A stretch of DNA of 64,000 nucleotides, taken from Reticulitermes lucifugus. Taxonomy: Eukaryota; Arthropoda; Insecta; Blattodea; Rhinotermitidae. Below are positions 35,078 through 47,238 of this stretch, piece by piece. The stretch lies in contig JAKCWW010000105.1 of assembly GCA_026260175.1 (NCBI GenBank), positions 78,857 to 142,856 of the forward strand, read 5' to 3'. Below the pieces are notes generated by a model. That model was not told where the DNA came from. It did not search any database and worked only from the letters and a program-made list of their open reading frames with translations. The position numbers and the translations under genes are program-made. How positions within the stretch are numbered: the stretch's first letter is position 1; every line of letters starts with the position of its first letter.

Positions 35078-36984
35078 TCTTCTGACCAACCAGAACTTCA
35101 AGTCCGGCACACCCCTGACTGCAAGATCTATGTAAGGGCTCTCCGATAACCCCCAAACATTTTCATACTGAAGATGGCAGCTGTAATACATGCCGAAACT
35201 TAGAAAATCCTCGTTACTCTACGCGACATATTCCTGAAATATGATCCAACGCTATGTATTGTTTGAAAAATCAATTAGACTTGATCTGTTGCCAGCACAG
35301 TATTGTTAACTTTATTCACATGAACGCATGTTGGCAACGTACCTGCAGCCACCTGTTGGCCTACAAAACCTGGCAGCCTTACATCAAATAAAGTGGGGGT
35401 CACAAAATAGACAGCAGTGTGCTAGGGACAGTACCAAACGAACAACACAAATAAATACGCCAGTAAGGTTAAACTAACATAAAAATTTAACATTTTCTTA
35501 AAAATCCCTTGTGGCATACTGATTGCAACCCCTGCCTCAAGTGTTACTTTACTGTTTTGAAGGAAACTCATCGTAACTGTAGTAACAAAATTATTTCGTC
35601 AATAAAATGCATATGTTTCACACACTGATCTAAAATTAAGCTTCTTTTAGTGAACGGTGGAGGCTGTCTATTCTGAGAGAATGTAAGAATATAATGTTCT
35701 ATGATTGAATAAAATTTTATTCTCTTTGAAATAACGTTATCATTTCGAATAGCGCAGTAAGCGGTACGTCTGTTCTTATGTCTCGAATGCATATAAAATA
35801 TAAACTGCGATTGTAACAACTGTCTGAGTGTTGCTTTTATGAGCAGCGTACGCGAGTTAGTCAGTACCAACTTGTTTTGTCCATGTTATGGAAACAAAAT
35901 GTGAGCATATGTTGGGCTATGTAATTATCGCTGCGAACTGAGTTAACGTCGTTTTACACTGACGTGCAGGCTTGTGTATCAGCCATGTTGGAAACTTGCT
36001 TGCCTTTAAAATATATTAATTAATTAATTTTTGAAGTAATGAGTACTGTAAAAATCGTGAGTTTAAAAACCTTTTAACACCAAAACCCTTCGCTGAATGC
36101 ATTGCTGAACTAGTTTAATCTACTTTCCATCTTCACAACATACGACCCAAATTTCCATTTGAGTATTATCCGTTTCTTATTATTCCAAGTACTTGGTAAT
36201 CGGTTACCTGGAAATCTTTATATAGAAGTTGATCGTTAGCTAAATTAATTACATATTTAATTAGGCAGATACTTCGTTATGCGTCCATTTAGTTATTTAA
36301 CACCGTTGTTACCTGCGTGTAGGTATACAACTGTATAATAGAGCAACTGTTGTGTTTTTGACATAATTTAAGTACCTGTATTACCTATCTGAAGAGTAAT
36401 TGTACATCTTTTGTTGGTCTACATGTGTCTACGGAAGCACTGACGTTTCTTCATTTTTATTCCAGAATCTTCAGACATCGACTGTTGCACAGCCCCTAAG
36501 CCTCGGCCAATACACGGAGTGCTGGGCGCCTAGCCAGGTAACGAGGATCATTCTTTTTACCATTTACAAAGAAAACAGTCCGTACCTTTTAGTTGACACG
36601 AAAAATAATAACATACTGTGTACAGAATGATCCTTCATTGTGTATACACAGAATGTTAACATATAGGATTTACCACTCGATTAAACTCGAATAGATTTCA
36701 CTATTTCAAGATCTTTGCATGCAGCAGATTTTAAGAACTGTCTTGTGTTATAATATTTGGATATAACACTATACATTGATATTTTAATAGCATATTGGCA
36801 TTATATATTGTACCGTTTACAATTGACAAGCTGTGTTGTAACGCTGTGTATGTCTTTTAAGTATTGATACTCCCTGAGGATGCCTATGGACAATAGCCGA
36901 AACATGTAGGAATGCGTTTATATTCAGGAGTTACTGCAATTTATTTGTGATGAACTTGTCTATGTGTATGACTTGCACGGAAGA
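35078..36984. repeat. no gene; two GAAAC hairpin modules
   Basis: CTGAAGATGGCA...TGCCGAAAC (35168-35199; GGCA pairs with TGCC) and CTGAGGATGCCTAT...ATAGCCGAAAC (36874-36903) repeat the module seen in the fold-back elements. A 10-bp inverted pair GGATCATTCT/AGAATGATCC lies at 36545-36554 and 36624-36633. The rest is unrecognised. Confidence 0.45.
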
Positions 36985-37140
36985 TGTACAATGTTAAGAT
37001 TAGGTGCGTGTTCGAGCGGGCTCCGAGCCGGTCTGAACGCGGTGGTGCCTACCATTATCTTGGTCCCCGGCCTGAAATCACACCCGAATCTTCGGGCGTA
37101 GAGCCACTGTAATACTGCCAGAGCTGCTTGGCTGTTGCTG
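36985..37140 (-). mobile_element. SINE family A, head-proximal fragment
   Basis: Contains GGGCTCCGAGCCGGTCTGAA, CTTGGTCCCCGGCCTGAAAT and the reverse box-B/box-A region (CACACCCGAATCTTCGGGCG ... GAGCCACTGTAATACTGCC). The order is the same as at 49570-49840 and 54040-54100. The tail-side half is missing or unrecognisable. Confidence 0.5.
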
Positions 37141-37566
37141 TGAATCCAGTTGTAAGCAATTAGGTATGGGTGCCCCATGTTGCGTTACTTGTCCGCAGAA
37201 CTTGTTCTGTTGATTATACAACCTCCATTGTGAGACGAGACATAATAAACATAACATCATCACACATAAAAGCGGAGCCGACAAGCGGTCCTTTTCTTTA
37301 TACGGACAAGCAAGTAGTCATAAGTTCCGATGTCCTTAGCGCAGTACCAGATGCAATAATACATACAGACTGAGGCTGGGCTCGAATTAACATCTGGTTA
37401 TGGCCACAACAGACAGCACACAAATTTATATCGTATGTTTTAGTGACAGCAACCAGGGACTGAATTCAGAACGTACCATTGCACGAAGTGTGGTATTTAG
37501 GCCGGATATAGCTCTCTATAAAACAAATGAGTAAAATAAAGATGAAGTAGACCCTTTGGTTAATTA
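37141..37566. other. no recognisable feature
   Basis: Short overlapping frames only. Confidence 0.5.
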
Positions 37567-37812
37567 ATGACCACGCCACGAAGACGTATGTTGGAATGGG
37601 GGTACAGCTCCGTGCATTTTTAATCTTTGCAATACGTGGAGGTTACTGGTCAGATTAACGCTCGGACATCTTAAACCTCGGGGAGAGTTCCTGCCTTGCC
37701 CACTAAGTAGAAGGCTCCAAAGCCGGCGTGGCCATTACGGAGATCAGAACAGTTTTAACCTCTAACCTCTACTGAGGATCCGAACCAATTCATCCAGCCT
37801 GTACCTTGTCAC
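37567..37812 (-). mobile_element. SINE family A copy
   Basis: CCACGCCACGAAGACGTATG, then GGGGGTACAGCTCCGTGCAT and TTTTTAATCTTTGCAATACG, match the tail-proximal block. The middle has CCTCGGGGAGAGTTCCTGCC. The reverse box-B relic GGATCCGAACC lies at 37777-37787. A plus-strand SINE begins 10 bp beyond, so the two heads face each other. Confidence 0.7.
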
Positions 37813-37821
37813 TTTCATATA

Positions 37822-37945
37822 TAACTGAGTGGCGCAGTTGGTTGAGGCACTGCGCTACAAGGTCGCGGGTTCGATTCCCGATTGCTTTGGTTACCTTGAC
37901 TATGTCATCAGTGTAGATTCTTTTCCACTGGGCAGGCAATTATTT
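37822..37945 (+). mobile_element. tRNA-derived SINE with intact box A and box B
   Basis: Box A TGGCGCAGTTGG (37830-37841) and box B GGTTCGATTCC (37868-37878) are near-consensus and correctly spaced, so this could still be transcribed by RNA polymerase III. The body (CTTTGGTTACCTTGACTATG ... CCACTGGGCAGGCAA) resembles SINE family C, and an A/T-rich tail follows at 37930-37975. The 5' and 3' arms do not form a tRNA acceptor stem, so this is not a functional tRNA gene. Confidence 0.75.
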
Positions 37946-39229
37946 TAAAAATGAATAAGAATTTTTTTAAAAATGTGTTTCTTCTCTGTGATCCAAAATG
38001 AGTAACGCGGAGTGAAGTTACCCATATCTGAACTGTAGGTCAATAATCATTACATTTAAAATACAAATTTCACAAAGCACAAGAATAGGACTATGTACAA
38101 GTTGCCAAGCTCTCTGCATTGTTACTGACACCAGGCAAACTATAGGGAGAAAATCGCAGCTTTTGCAACTTTAGAACTTCGGTTAACCATTTATTTGTTA
38201 CAGAATGCGTTGTTATTGCATTGTTATTATTTGCGAGTGTAGGAGCTTCTGAACGGAACGGATGAGGAAGCGTTCCTCTAAAGTGTCCAGTAAGTCTCTC
38301 TGAAGACGGTTTGGCCGATTGGCGGATGTTATAACCTGTGTATTGTAGAACATATTTTATTGTTTCTTCGAAATTTTTGCCAATGTATATTTACCCGAGT
38401 TATATGTTTTAGACACAATCTTGAAGTTTTTGTGAAATTTCGTAACATGCCGTGAAAGACTACATACTTAGTTTGTAGGTATTTTTGTGTTCCATTACAG
38501 TAGCAAGTTCTACGTACCTGTTTTCATTTGTTTGTCCCGGTAAAAGAAACGTACATGTAAGGACTTATATCTTGTGGCGACTGAAAGTTTAACCCTTTTT
38601 AGGCATCCTAACGTTCATTGCCGTGTTCAAAAGTGCCCACTCTTTGACACAGCTCTGAGCCACGTGTATCCAGTCGACATCGTTATATAATGTTTATCGT
38701 GTAGACTATCTTAGAACTATCCTCGCATGTAAGACTATATCTTCAAAGTGGTTTCCTTCCCCTTGAGGTTTTCATACTACAATTTGTACACTTTTCTCAC
38801 CCTTACCTTGTGTTTGCATGCCGCTTCAGTCTTGTCCTAATATTATTTTGTGAGGAACACAAATTACGAAGCTCTTCAATATGCAGTTTTCTTCGTCTCC
38901 CCTATCGACGGAAAGAGAACAATGGTCTTATCAATTAGGAAATACGTGCATAGCTTAATAGCTTTGGCGCATTCGATGACTGTTCTCGTAACTCCTTTAT
39001 GTTACACGTGAGATGTGTACTCCATTTCTTCCTACAAATTTCGCAATATTTATTACTTCCCTTAATATGATCGTAGAAGCGTATGCAAAGTTTTACAGTT
39101 TTATCTTATTCTAACTAAAATTTGAATGTGTCGATAAAGTTCAGTCATATACCGCAATACCATGAAATTTATTTTACCAGTTCTCAAGTTCTTACATTAG
39201 TAGAGACAAAACATAGGGACAGAGGTGGT
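37946..39229. other. no recognisable feature
   Basis: No supported gene, RNA or repeat. Confidence 0.5.
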
Positions 39230-39363
39230 GAATCTAATAGGTGAAGGTAAAGCAATCCCATTACAGGCCTGGGCAGACCCTGAGGGTTCCAGGAGGTTGA
39301 GGCTACCAGATTTCTAGACAATCGGCACATGAAGGTGGTAAGGTTGTCAGCGAATCTAATAGG
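39230..39363 (-). mobile_element. 5'-truncated SINE family A copy with 12-bp target-site duplication
   Basis: The 110-bp body (39242-39351) has the family's tail (GAAGGTAAAGCAATCCCATT) on the left and the conserved GGAGGTTGAGGCTACCAG ... CTAGACAATCGGCAC block. It is cut off before the tRNA head. It is flanked by a perfect direct repeat GAATCTAATAGG at 39230-39241 and 39352-39363. Truncation at the 5' end plus a perfect duplication is the signature of target-primed reverse transcription. The 98-codon minus-strand frame here is SINE-derived. Confidence 0.85.
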
Positions 39364-41162
39364 AGGGTTTATAAAGTTTTCATCGCGAAACCAGCAAAGA
39401 AAGAAAATAAGTTTCCTGCATCGACACCGCAGGGATTTTGATACGCAGATCAAAATGAAAACATGAAAACTTGTAAACATCGATGAGTCTTGTAAGTCAC
39501 CTGGTTTAAATAAATGTTACACGAGTCTGTTTCTGGTATTTATTTTGGCACTCGCTCGAAAATTCTTACGCAAAGAAAATCTTATATACTGCAGAGCAAG
39601 TATAGCGAAATGGAATGAGAGAATCAACATGTTGAAAGAAAGTGGTAGCTGGCTATTGGAATTTTACGGTTGTTTCCATTAGTTTATTTATAAGAAGTTT
39701 TAACTGATCGAAGCTTGGAAACATAGTTTGTATCAAACAACGGGAAATTTATGTCTCTTCATTTAAAATAACAGGAAATTGTACAAAATTCCTACAAAAC
39801 AAAACCCAATGTTTGTAGAAGTCATAGACGAGTGTGGTGCGATTCAACAAAATACTATTTTTAGAATATCACCACTCAAGTTTCAAATAACAAAGAACGA
39901 AGTGGGTAAATCAAGGCTATTTTGATTCAGAAATACGACTTCTCCTTCTACAGGCGCCAGCTGTACTTAGATAAAGTGTAGAGCCGAGAAGGAGCTAATT
40001 TGGGATTCGTTCATGAAGTGTAGATGCCATTCTCACCTTCACACGGTGCATCATTTTGTCACGAACCAAGCTGTGGGAACTGAGGCATGTTCTCAAGAAA
40101 ATGTCAGTAAATTTAGTTTAGGTGTAATATGTAGCTCAATCTGAAGGAATTGCTAGGTAACCACCATAGTCTGAAGATAAGATCACTGCATTTCCGTGGA
40201 TTTGCTGGGTGAAATCAAGGCATTTCTTACCCTGAACTACGGATATACATGAGGTTCGAATAAAACCCCTTCAGTTCTAACATACGTAAAGTATAAACAA
40301 AACAGTCCACAGACTTACATTTCCGTACAGATGCTTTGATCATTCAAATAAAGGAAATAATTTAACATCGCTGCTTAAAATATAACATTATATGAATAGC
40401 ATCCGCGTAAACAAATACTGGCTTAATTCCAAAGGTTTCTGGTGGTGTTACAAACTTGTTGGATTTCTGTCCTTTTTCCGTCGTCTAGGATTGTGAACAG
40501 AATACAGTTCTTAGCAAATCGGATCTGTTATCCTGGCATGAGAAAGCGGAGAGATAGAAGGAGGTTAGCAAGGTTTCACTTGTTGGATTTTCATACTCGT
40601 GTGCCCTCGAGATCTGAAACTTACGTTCTGCAATCTGAAACGTAACTACGTAAATTGCGACTGCTGAAGCCACCAAAGATCTCGACTGCCTGAGTCGGAT
40701 ATGTGCTTCATATACCTGTGGGATACTGGAGAAGATATTTCACTGCAATGAATAAGCCAGTTGTCATTTGGAATTGTAATAATAGCTGTTTATGCAGTGT
40801 AATGTTATGGTTGCTTATTTGTGTAGAAAGGCCGCTGGATATTATCAATATAAATCACTTTGCTCAACTTAACGTAATTCCGGTCTCAGCACCATGTTCC
40901 GGCAGCCGGAAAACAAGCATGACGAAGGGGAAGAGCGCGCGCGCTTAACTTCCGGGAATGGATGGAGTATCTAAGAACTTCCGGCTGGTAGAGACAATGT
41001 TTCTCACACAACTGCTCTACTGGAGCCGATACGCAGAGATTATACAGGACCATAAAGGTTCGTGTCTCACAAGACAACATTTATTCTGCTTTTCATTAAA
41101 GCATATGCGGAGGTTTTCATGAAAATCAGGACTATATAAGTACATCTTAAATGTTCTGGAGG
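39364..41162. other. no recognisable feature
   Basis: No supported gene. A short CG-rich run (GAGCGCGCGCGC, about 40932-40945) is notable only for composition. Confidence 0.5.
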
Positions 41163-41300
41163 TGAAAGTAGGCGTATAGCTCCGATTATGCTGACCCTCG
41201 GCACTGGATAGGATAGATAGTCGGCTGCGCGTCCGTGAAAATACCGTCAGTACTCATTGAACAAACAAATGGATGGGCAGTATAGGGCGTAGCCGGGCTG
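41163..41300 (-). mobile_element. SINE family A, tail-proximal fragment
   Basis: GAGGTGAAAGTAGGCGTATA then GCTCCGATTATGCTGACCCT and CGGCACTGGATAGGATAGAT follow the conserved block in order. The head is not recognisable. Confidence 0.55.
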
Positions 41301-42169
41301 TCGGCTCCTCTTAAATCTATTAACCAATTTTAAAATTCCATTCTTTAGTAACCTTTCTTTATATATTACTTGCCATCGGCCTTCGGTTTTTTAAGGCAGT
41401 TTGCTTAAAGCAAGCGTGTTTATTCTGTCTTGGTTACAGTTACTGCAGTAAGTGTCCTTTGTCCCTGCATCACACTTATTACCTAAATGGTGCGATTTGA
41501 AACTCTGGTGTCCACTTAGCTGCATAAAACTTGCCTGCTATATTGGATGTAGAGCATCAATAATCGTTTTCATAAAGGTTGGTCTGTGAGTCCTCTTCTG
41601 ATTCCCTTCGGTCTGCTTTACAACTTTACAACTGGTTTTTCTAAGATTATTTCCAATATTCCCCTCCCACATCATGTCACAAAATGTCTCTTGTTTTGCG
41701 ATCATCTGGCCAAAATGTTTTTGTTCACTTAGAATTTCCCATGCTTGCTTCATGTCTTGCTCATCTAATCCTTCTTAGTTTACTCCTTTTAATACATTAC
41801 GATGTTCCTCTTTGTGTACTTTTGTTCAATCCTACATCACTTCATCATTTTTAGATAAAATATTTTCCTCGGCAGTTGAGTCTCGCGTTCAATTTGCATT
41901 CTTTCTTTACTGTGAGTGTTTCAATTTTTACAGTTTCTGTGCTTTAACCTAACTTTTTATAGCGCATTGCTAATTGTCTGCAGCATCCTGTTTGCTGAAC
42001 TCGGCGATTGGTGTATAGCATCTTTGTTTGTTCCGCTTGGTTTTTGCAATACAAACGGGTTCTTTTCATCGCTGTGGGTACATTAGTGGACTTAGGAAAA
42101 GGCCAAAGATTTTAATGACCACTGTGTTGAAACGTCTGTCTCCATAACAACCAGCGACTAAGAAACAAT
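41301..42169. other. no recognisable feature
   Basis: No supported gene. TTGAAACGTCTGTCTCC near 42127 may belong to the following element. Confidence 0.45.
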
Positions 42170-42300
42170 TTACCCTGAAGATAGAGACAGTAAGTGCTTC
42201 CGAATTTCTGGCTGTACCCTAAATATCTACACAGTCCTATAGCCCCAAACACGAAACACAGTAATTATGTCCCGCCGTAAGAACCTGATATCTTCTATAA
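42170..42300 (+). mobile_element. fold-back element E relative, right half
   Basis: CCTGAAGATAGAGACAGTAA, then GTGCTTCCGAATTTCTGG, ATATCTACACAGTCCTATAG and CCCGCCGTAAGAACCTGATA. This is the same order as GAAGATGG...CCGAAACGTC...CTACGCTGCGTAACATCCCA...GCCTGAAATC in element E. It is diverged. Confidence 0.5.
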
Positions 42301-45300
42301 CATGAAACTTACCAGTTGAAAAAATATCAAATTTCTAGGAACACTTCATAAAATTATCTAGATCGAGAAGGGTGTGCCACACATTGTGTCGCGTCCAGTA
42401 ACCAAGTGTTTCTAGTGTTCCTGGCAACACATGGATCATTTTATTAGACTTTCCTCTCGAAAAGCCAACGATATGCATAATTTGCTTAGCCTGTTTGCTG
42501 TAACCATAACAGCGGTTTATTGTCTGTTCAAGACAAAAGGAGCATGAGGAAGAGAGGATAAAGTGATTGTGCCAAATCAGCACACCACGAGGACTTACTA
42601 GAAAACGGGTGTAAAGGTCCTAGTATTCTTGACCTCGAAACTCTTCTAAAGTTTTGTATGTCCTGTAATTATTTTGTTTGGATCTTAACTTATCGTCATT
42701 TGTGTTTTTTGAGAGATGGGAAGCTCAGAATACATCTTGTTAAATTTACTTGTAGTAATTTTTAATGGAACTATGTGGACGTGTGTTAGTCATTATGATA
42801 ATTACACAACGTTGATTTAAAGTGTAAAAGTAAGATTCGTTGTGTCATGTAGCACATAATTAAAACTCTCTTAAAGTACGAGTACGTATATTAAAATACT
42901 TGAACATGTCAGGATAAGGATAGAGCACGTCACACCAAATCTTCAAAGCAAATCATGTTTGTTTTTCCTTGTTCATAGTACTGAGCGATATCGTTATTTC
43001 TTTCCACTATTGAGTAAATGTAGAATTGCCTTTTGGGTTCCTTTTATAATCCGTGCTTCTTGTTAGATGTGTGCAGGTCGTAGTGCTCATGTATACGTTG
43101 TCTTACACGAGCAAATTACGTGTATTTTCGGCCGACTAGGAGGGGGGTATCACTATTGCGTGGCTGGTCCTAATCTCTTTTTTCTTTCTGAGATCGCCAT
43201 TATTTCAGTATTGGTGCTTTGTCACATTTTAGAATAATTTATTAAATCAAGATTTTTTGCAACAGTTTTCCATTTCAGTTATATCCACTTTACACATTCA
43301 GGGAAAATATGGGTTGTAATCAAAACATCGTATAAGAATTTAAAATTATGCTTGCCAAGAATTACAAAAGTCATGAAAAGAGAAAATCATCAATACTTAT
43401 AAACCATTTAGCTTTATAATTGAAAGCGACTGGACCACAGGCTTGTGTAATTTATAAGGATGATGCCTGCCCGGTAGGAGGTAATGGGAATTTCTAAACA
43501 AGACCCCATGTTTCATTAGTTGCATGTCACATAGACTTCCTAATTGATTCCTTGCTAATGACGACAAGGGGGTTTTATTGAAAGGGTGGGATGTTGTCTG
43601 AGTTTTCACAGCATGAGCGCCACGTGCCGAACTGCTATATGAGCAGGAATTTCAGCTTCTCCTTCTCGGCCCCCCTTTTTCAGTATTTTCGTTCCCTTTT
43701 ATTGAAAAATGGGTTCCATGCTGTGATGCTCACCATGTGGTAACAAACAGAGGGAAGGCAAAGAACTGCCGCCCTACAAGGTATGTTCAGAATTAGTATT
43801 TAACGAGTTGATTGGATAATCACTACATGAAACTCATCAAACCAACTAATCTAGGTGGCTAAGTGTTGAAACCTGAGTATTGCAACGACGTTAGGCTGTA
43901 AAAGTTAATACTGTTTTCTGTCTAAGAACTGTAAGGGAAAATATAAAGTTTTTCCAAAGTGATTATTTTAAATTAAATTATGCCATATAAAATACGTTAC
44001 ACATTTTGACTTTTTAAATGTCACATTTAATGTGCAGGTAACAAACCTTGCATAAACAGTGAAAGGTGCTCATCTTAAGGAATATGTGGAACGATAAGAA
44101 GAACATAAAGACAAGACATGTGGAGTCAGAGATGAAATATTCTAAACTTAGATCAATTCCTGCTCTTTATGTGGAAGTGAAAATTGGATTACGGTTAATG
44201 TGGGCCTAAATGTTATTGAAACAGATAAATATGAATTTAATTTTTAAAAAGGGTCAAGCTACAGAACGAGACAAAATTATTTAAGAACATGTACGGTAAA
44301 ACTGAATTTATATTCAGTTAATTCAAGGAGAGATGGTCACAAAATGTAATGCCCGACCACCTTAAAAGAACTAATGACAAACTGACAAACTCGTTCGTCA
44401 GTACGAACCAAAAGTATCCGGAGAAATACAACAACCACGTAAAATATGACTTTCAATTCGAAAAAGACTTCATTCTAATTCATTGTTTATCAATCTTTCT
44501 TTCACCGTTCTGCAAAGCGTTGTTCGAATCTTTATAATGCGTTTACCACTTAAAACCATAAAAGTTTTATTAAAATTAAACGTATGCTTACTGTTGTGCA
44601 GTTGTCCGTATGTTGTACTTGGGGTGTACCTAAACCCATAAAGATTTTTAAAAGTGTTGAGCAATTTCTGACGTTAATTCTGCCTTTAGGGGCTTTTGTG
44701 ACTGATATTTCGTCACATATTCCAGGGAATAAGGAATAAGGAAAATCAGCATGCCAAGTGTCGAACCGTGGAAGCTGTAAAATAAGTAATCAGACAACAG
44801 ACGTATTTCGGGTTAAAATAAAATAAAAGTAGGCCTACATAATTCATAAACACTAATACCTCAATTCTGCTGGTGATAACACCAACCCTAATACAGTTAG
44901 ATACGCATCATATGATCGTAGGAATCGATTAATCTCGCAGGTGGCCACTTCATGCTCGTCTTTTGTCTCTTTCATAACAGTGCCACAGAGTGACAAATCA
45001 AGTAACCAAATCTGTTTCCATTATCGATTTTTACTCGTAGGCCATCCTTCAAGGTCAGAAGAAACAGACTGCCATGTTCATAATGCAGTTCTGAAGTTGT
45101 GTGCTGTGTGTCCGTTTCAGTTATAATTAAATATATTTTGTATGAAATGAAGTGTGTTGTATAAAGTAAGCACAGTACCACGCATTGTTATCGTGTAGGT
45201 CTGTGCTGAATATGTTTCGTGTGCCGAAGTGTTTGCTAATATTTAGTGAATATAAGTTAAGTGCGGTAACCCATGTATGTGTATACGTGCGCCCACGCGT

Positions 45301-46736
45301 GTGTGTGGTGAACTTCACGGTGGAAGTAACATGAGTGCAAGGTCAGTGTTTATGCTAAGTTTAGCTGATCTTTATTATACAGATGTGTTATTTCAGACCA
45401 CGTAAAAGCTTTCTAAACAGTAGCACACAGCCACGTGTGTTAAATGTTAATAGGTCTGTTCACTTTCTTACGTACTCCTACCTAATACAAGAAAAGTATG
45501 CCAGTTGGGATGCGTAGGAATACAGAAATGTTTTCTGTTAGTCCTGCTTCCCGGACATGTATTGGAGTATCTGTTCTCTCTGCAGGCATGTGGAAAAAGA
45601 TTGTGGAATTTTGCGTATTTCTAGTATGCTTACCTGAATATAGAACAGGTTTTTTGTGATATAAAATATATATATCTAGATTTTTCAGCAGGACAGGTGT
45701 AGATACCCATTTTATATATATGCTTGGTACACAAAAGCCTTACGCACAGTAAACTAATAAGTTACAAGCTAAGGGCATTTTACATGTCTGATATGCAGTA
45801 GGCCTCTTTCACGGCCACATTTAATGTGGATACAAAATATTTGATAATCTACATTAACGCCATTGAATGTACACAGCATAACTGACAAAATGATCTACTT
45901 TTCATAATTATAACACTTGTATAACGTTAAAAGAATCAAATGAATAAAATGCAACTTAGTACAGTGCGTAACAAATATGTATAATAATAATTATTTTGAT
46001 TGTCCAAACATGATACATTAATTTTCATAGGAATTTTAGGTTGGTACCTTAAGAAACATATTTTTTAGCTCCTGACTGGAATGTAGTTTATCAGTTTATG
46101 GGCTGGAATATTGTTCTCATATTTACAGTCACGTTACAATATGCATTGACCAATCATCAAAATCCGTACCATTACTGTATCCGTCACCATTGCCTTCACC
46201 GTCACCACATAATCACCACACCATCATAATCAGCACTGTATTGTAAATTAACGGTTCACGTGACATGTTCAGCATCCAGAATGAAAACACTAGCGAAAAC
46301 ATCATGTTCTAATGGCTTTCTAATAGCACGGTAAGCCTATAAACGCTTTGTATCATACTGCTTAGAACGTTTGTGGGTATAAGCTCAACTGTTGTTTACA
46401 TAACATATAATATGTCTAAAATAAATATATTTTACAAGCATTGAAGAGAGATAATAAGGTAATTTATTTACCTAAGGCGTTTGGGAATAGGAAACGTGTC
46501 CGGCCATTATGGGAAGCACCAATTTTGATAGCGAATTAAAAATGTCCTGTTTGTGGCCCGCAGTGACGATGAAAACCTCGAGTTATGGAACTTTATTTCT
46601 CTAAAGTTTGATTTGCAAACATTTTGTAACTCCGTACACGGTGCGCAAAATCTGGCTGTCATTAGTTTTTAGACTTTAAACGTCTGCAGCGAAATGTTTT
46701 GATGTTGAGGAAGACAAGACTTCAGCCTTAGGCTGA
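42301..46736. other. 4.4 kb with no supported gene
   Basis: AT-rich DNA with short frames only. A degenerate CAC/CAT-rich stretch lies at about 46170-46235, and AT-alternating arms lie at 45660-45720. Confidence 0.45.
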
Positions 46737-47238
46737 TTTTATAAACCGTTTGTTTTCCTGTAGACGCTATAAGCCGTTTGTTTTCCTGTAGACGCTATAA
46801 ACCGTCTCTTTCCATCTGGCAATTTAACGCATTTTATAAACCGTTTGTTTTCCTGTAGACGCTATAAGNNNNNNNNNNNNNNNNNNNNNNNNNNNNNNNN
46901 NNNNNNNNNNNNNNNNNNNNNNNNNNNNNNNNNNNNNNNNNNNNNNNNNNNNNNNNNNNNNNNNNNNNNNNNNNNNNNNNNNNNNNNNNNNNNNNNNNNN
47001 NNNCGTCTCTTTCCATCTGGCAATTTAACGCATTTTATAAACCGTTTGTTTTCCTGTAGACGCTATAAGACGTCTCTTTCCATCTGGCAATTTAACACAT
47101 TTTATAAACCGTTTGTTTTCCTGTAGACGCTATAAGCCGTCTCTTTCCATCTGGCAATTTAACGCATTTTATAAACCGTTTGTTTTCCTGTAGACGCTAT
47201 AAGACGTCTCTTTCCATCTGGCAATTTAACGCATTTTA
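46737..47238. repeat. 67-bp minisatellite interrupted by an N run
   Basis: The unit combines CCGTTTGTTTTCCTGTAGAC, GCTATAAG and CGTCTCTTTCCATCTGGCAA, TTTAACGCATTTTATAAA. CGTCTCTTTCC occurs at 46803, 47004, 47071, 47138 and 47205, so the period is exactly 67. The first, at 46803, is three periods before 47004. Near the left edge a 28-bp half unit is duplicated (46746 and 46774). Units differ at the base before CGTCTC, which alternates A, C, A in the last three. Confidence 0.97.
46869..47003. other. assembly gap, 135 N, within the minisatellite
   Basis: Starts right after GCTATAAG and ends right before CGTCTCTTTCC, so it begins at the variable A/C base. The length is two 67-bp units plus one base. 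Confidence 0.95.

Noticed and set aside
37822-37895. Functional tRNA gene at the good box A and box B
   Set aside because: The ends do not form an acceptor stem, no anticodon arm is apparent, and a SINE body follows.
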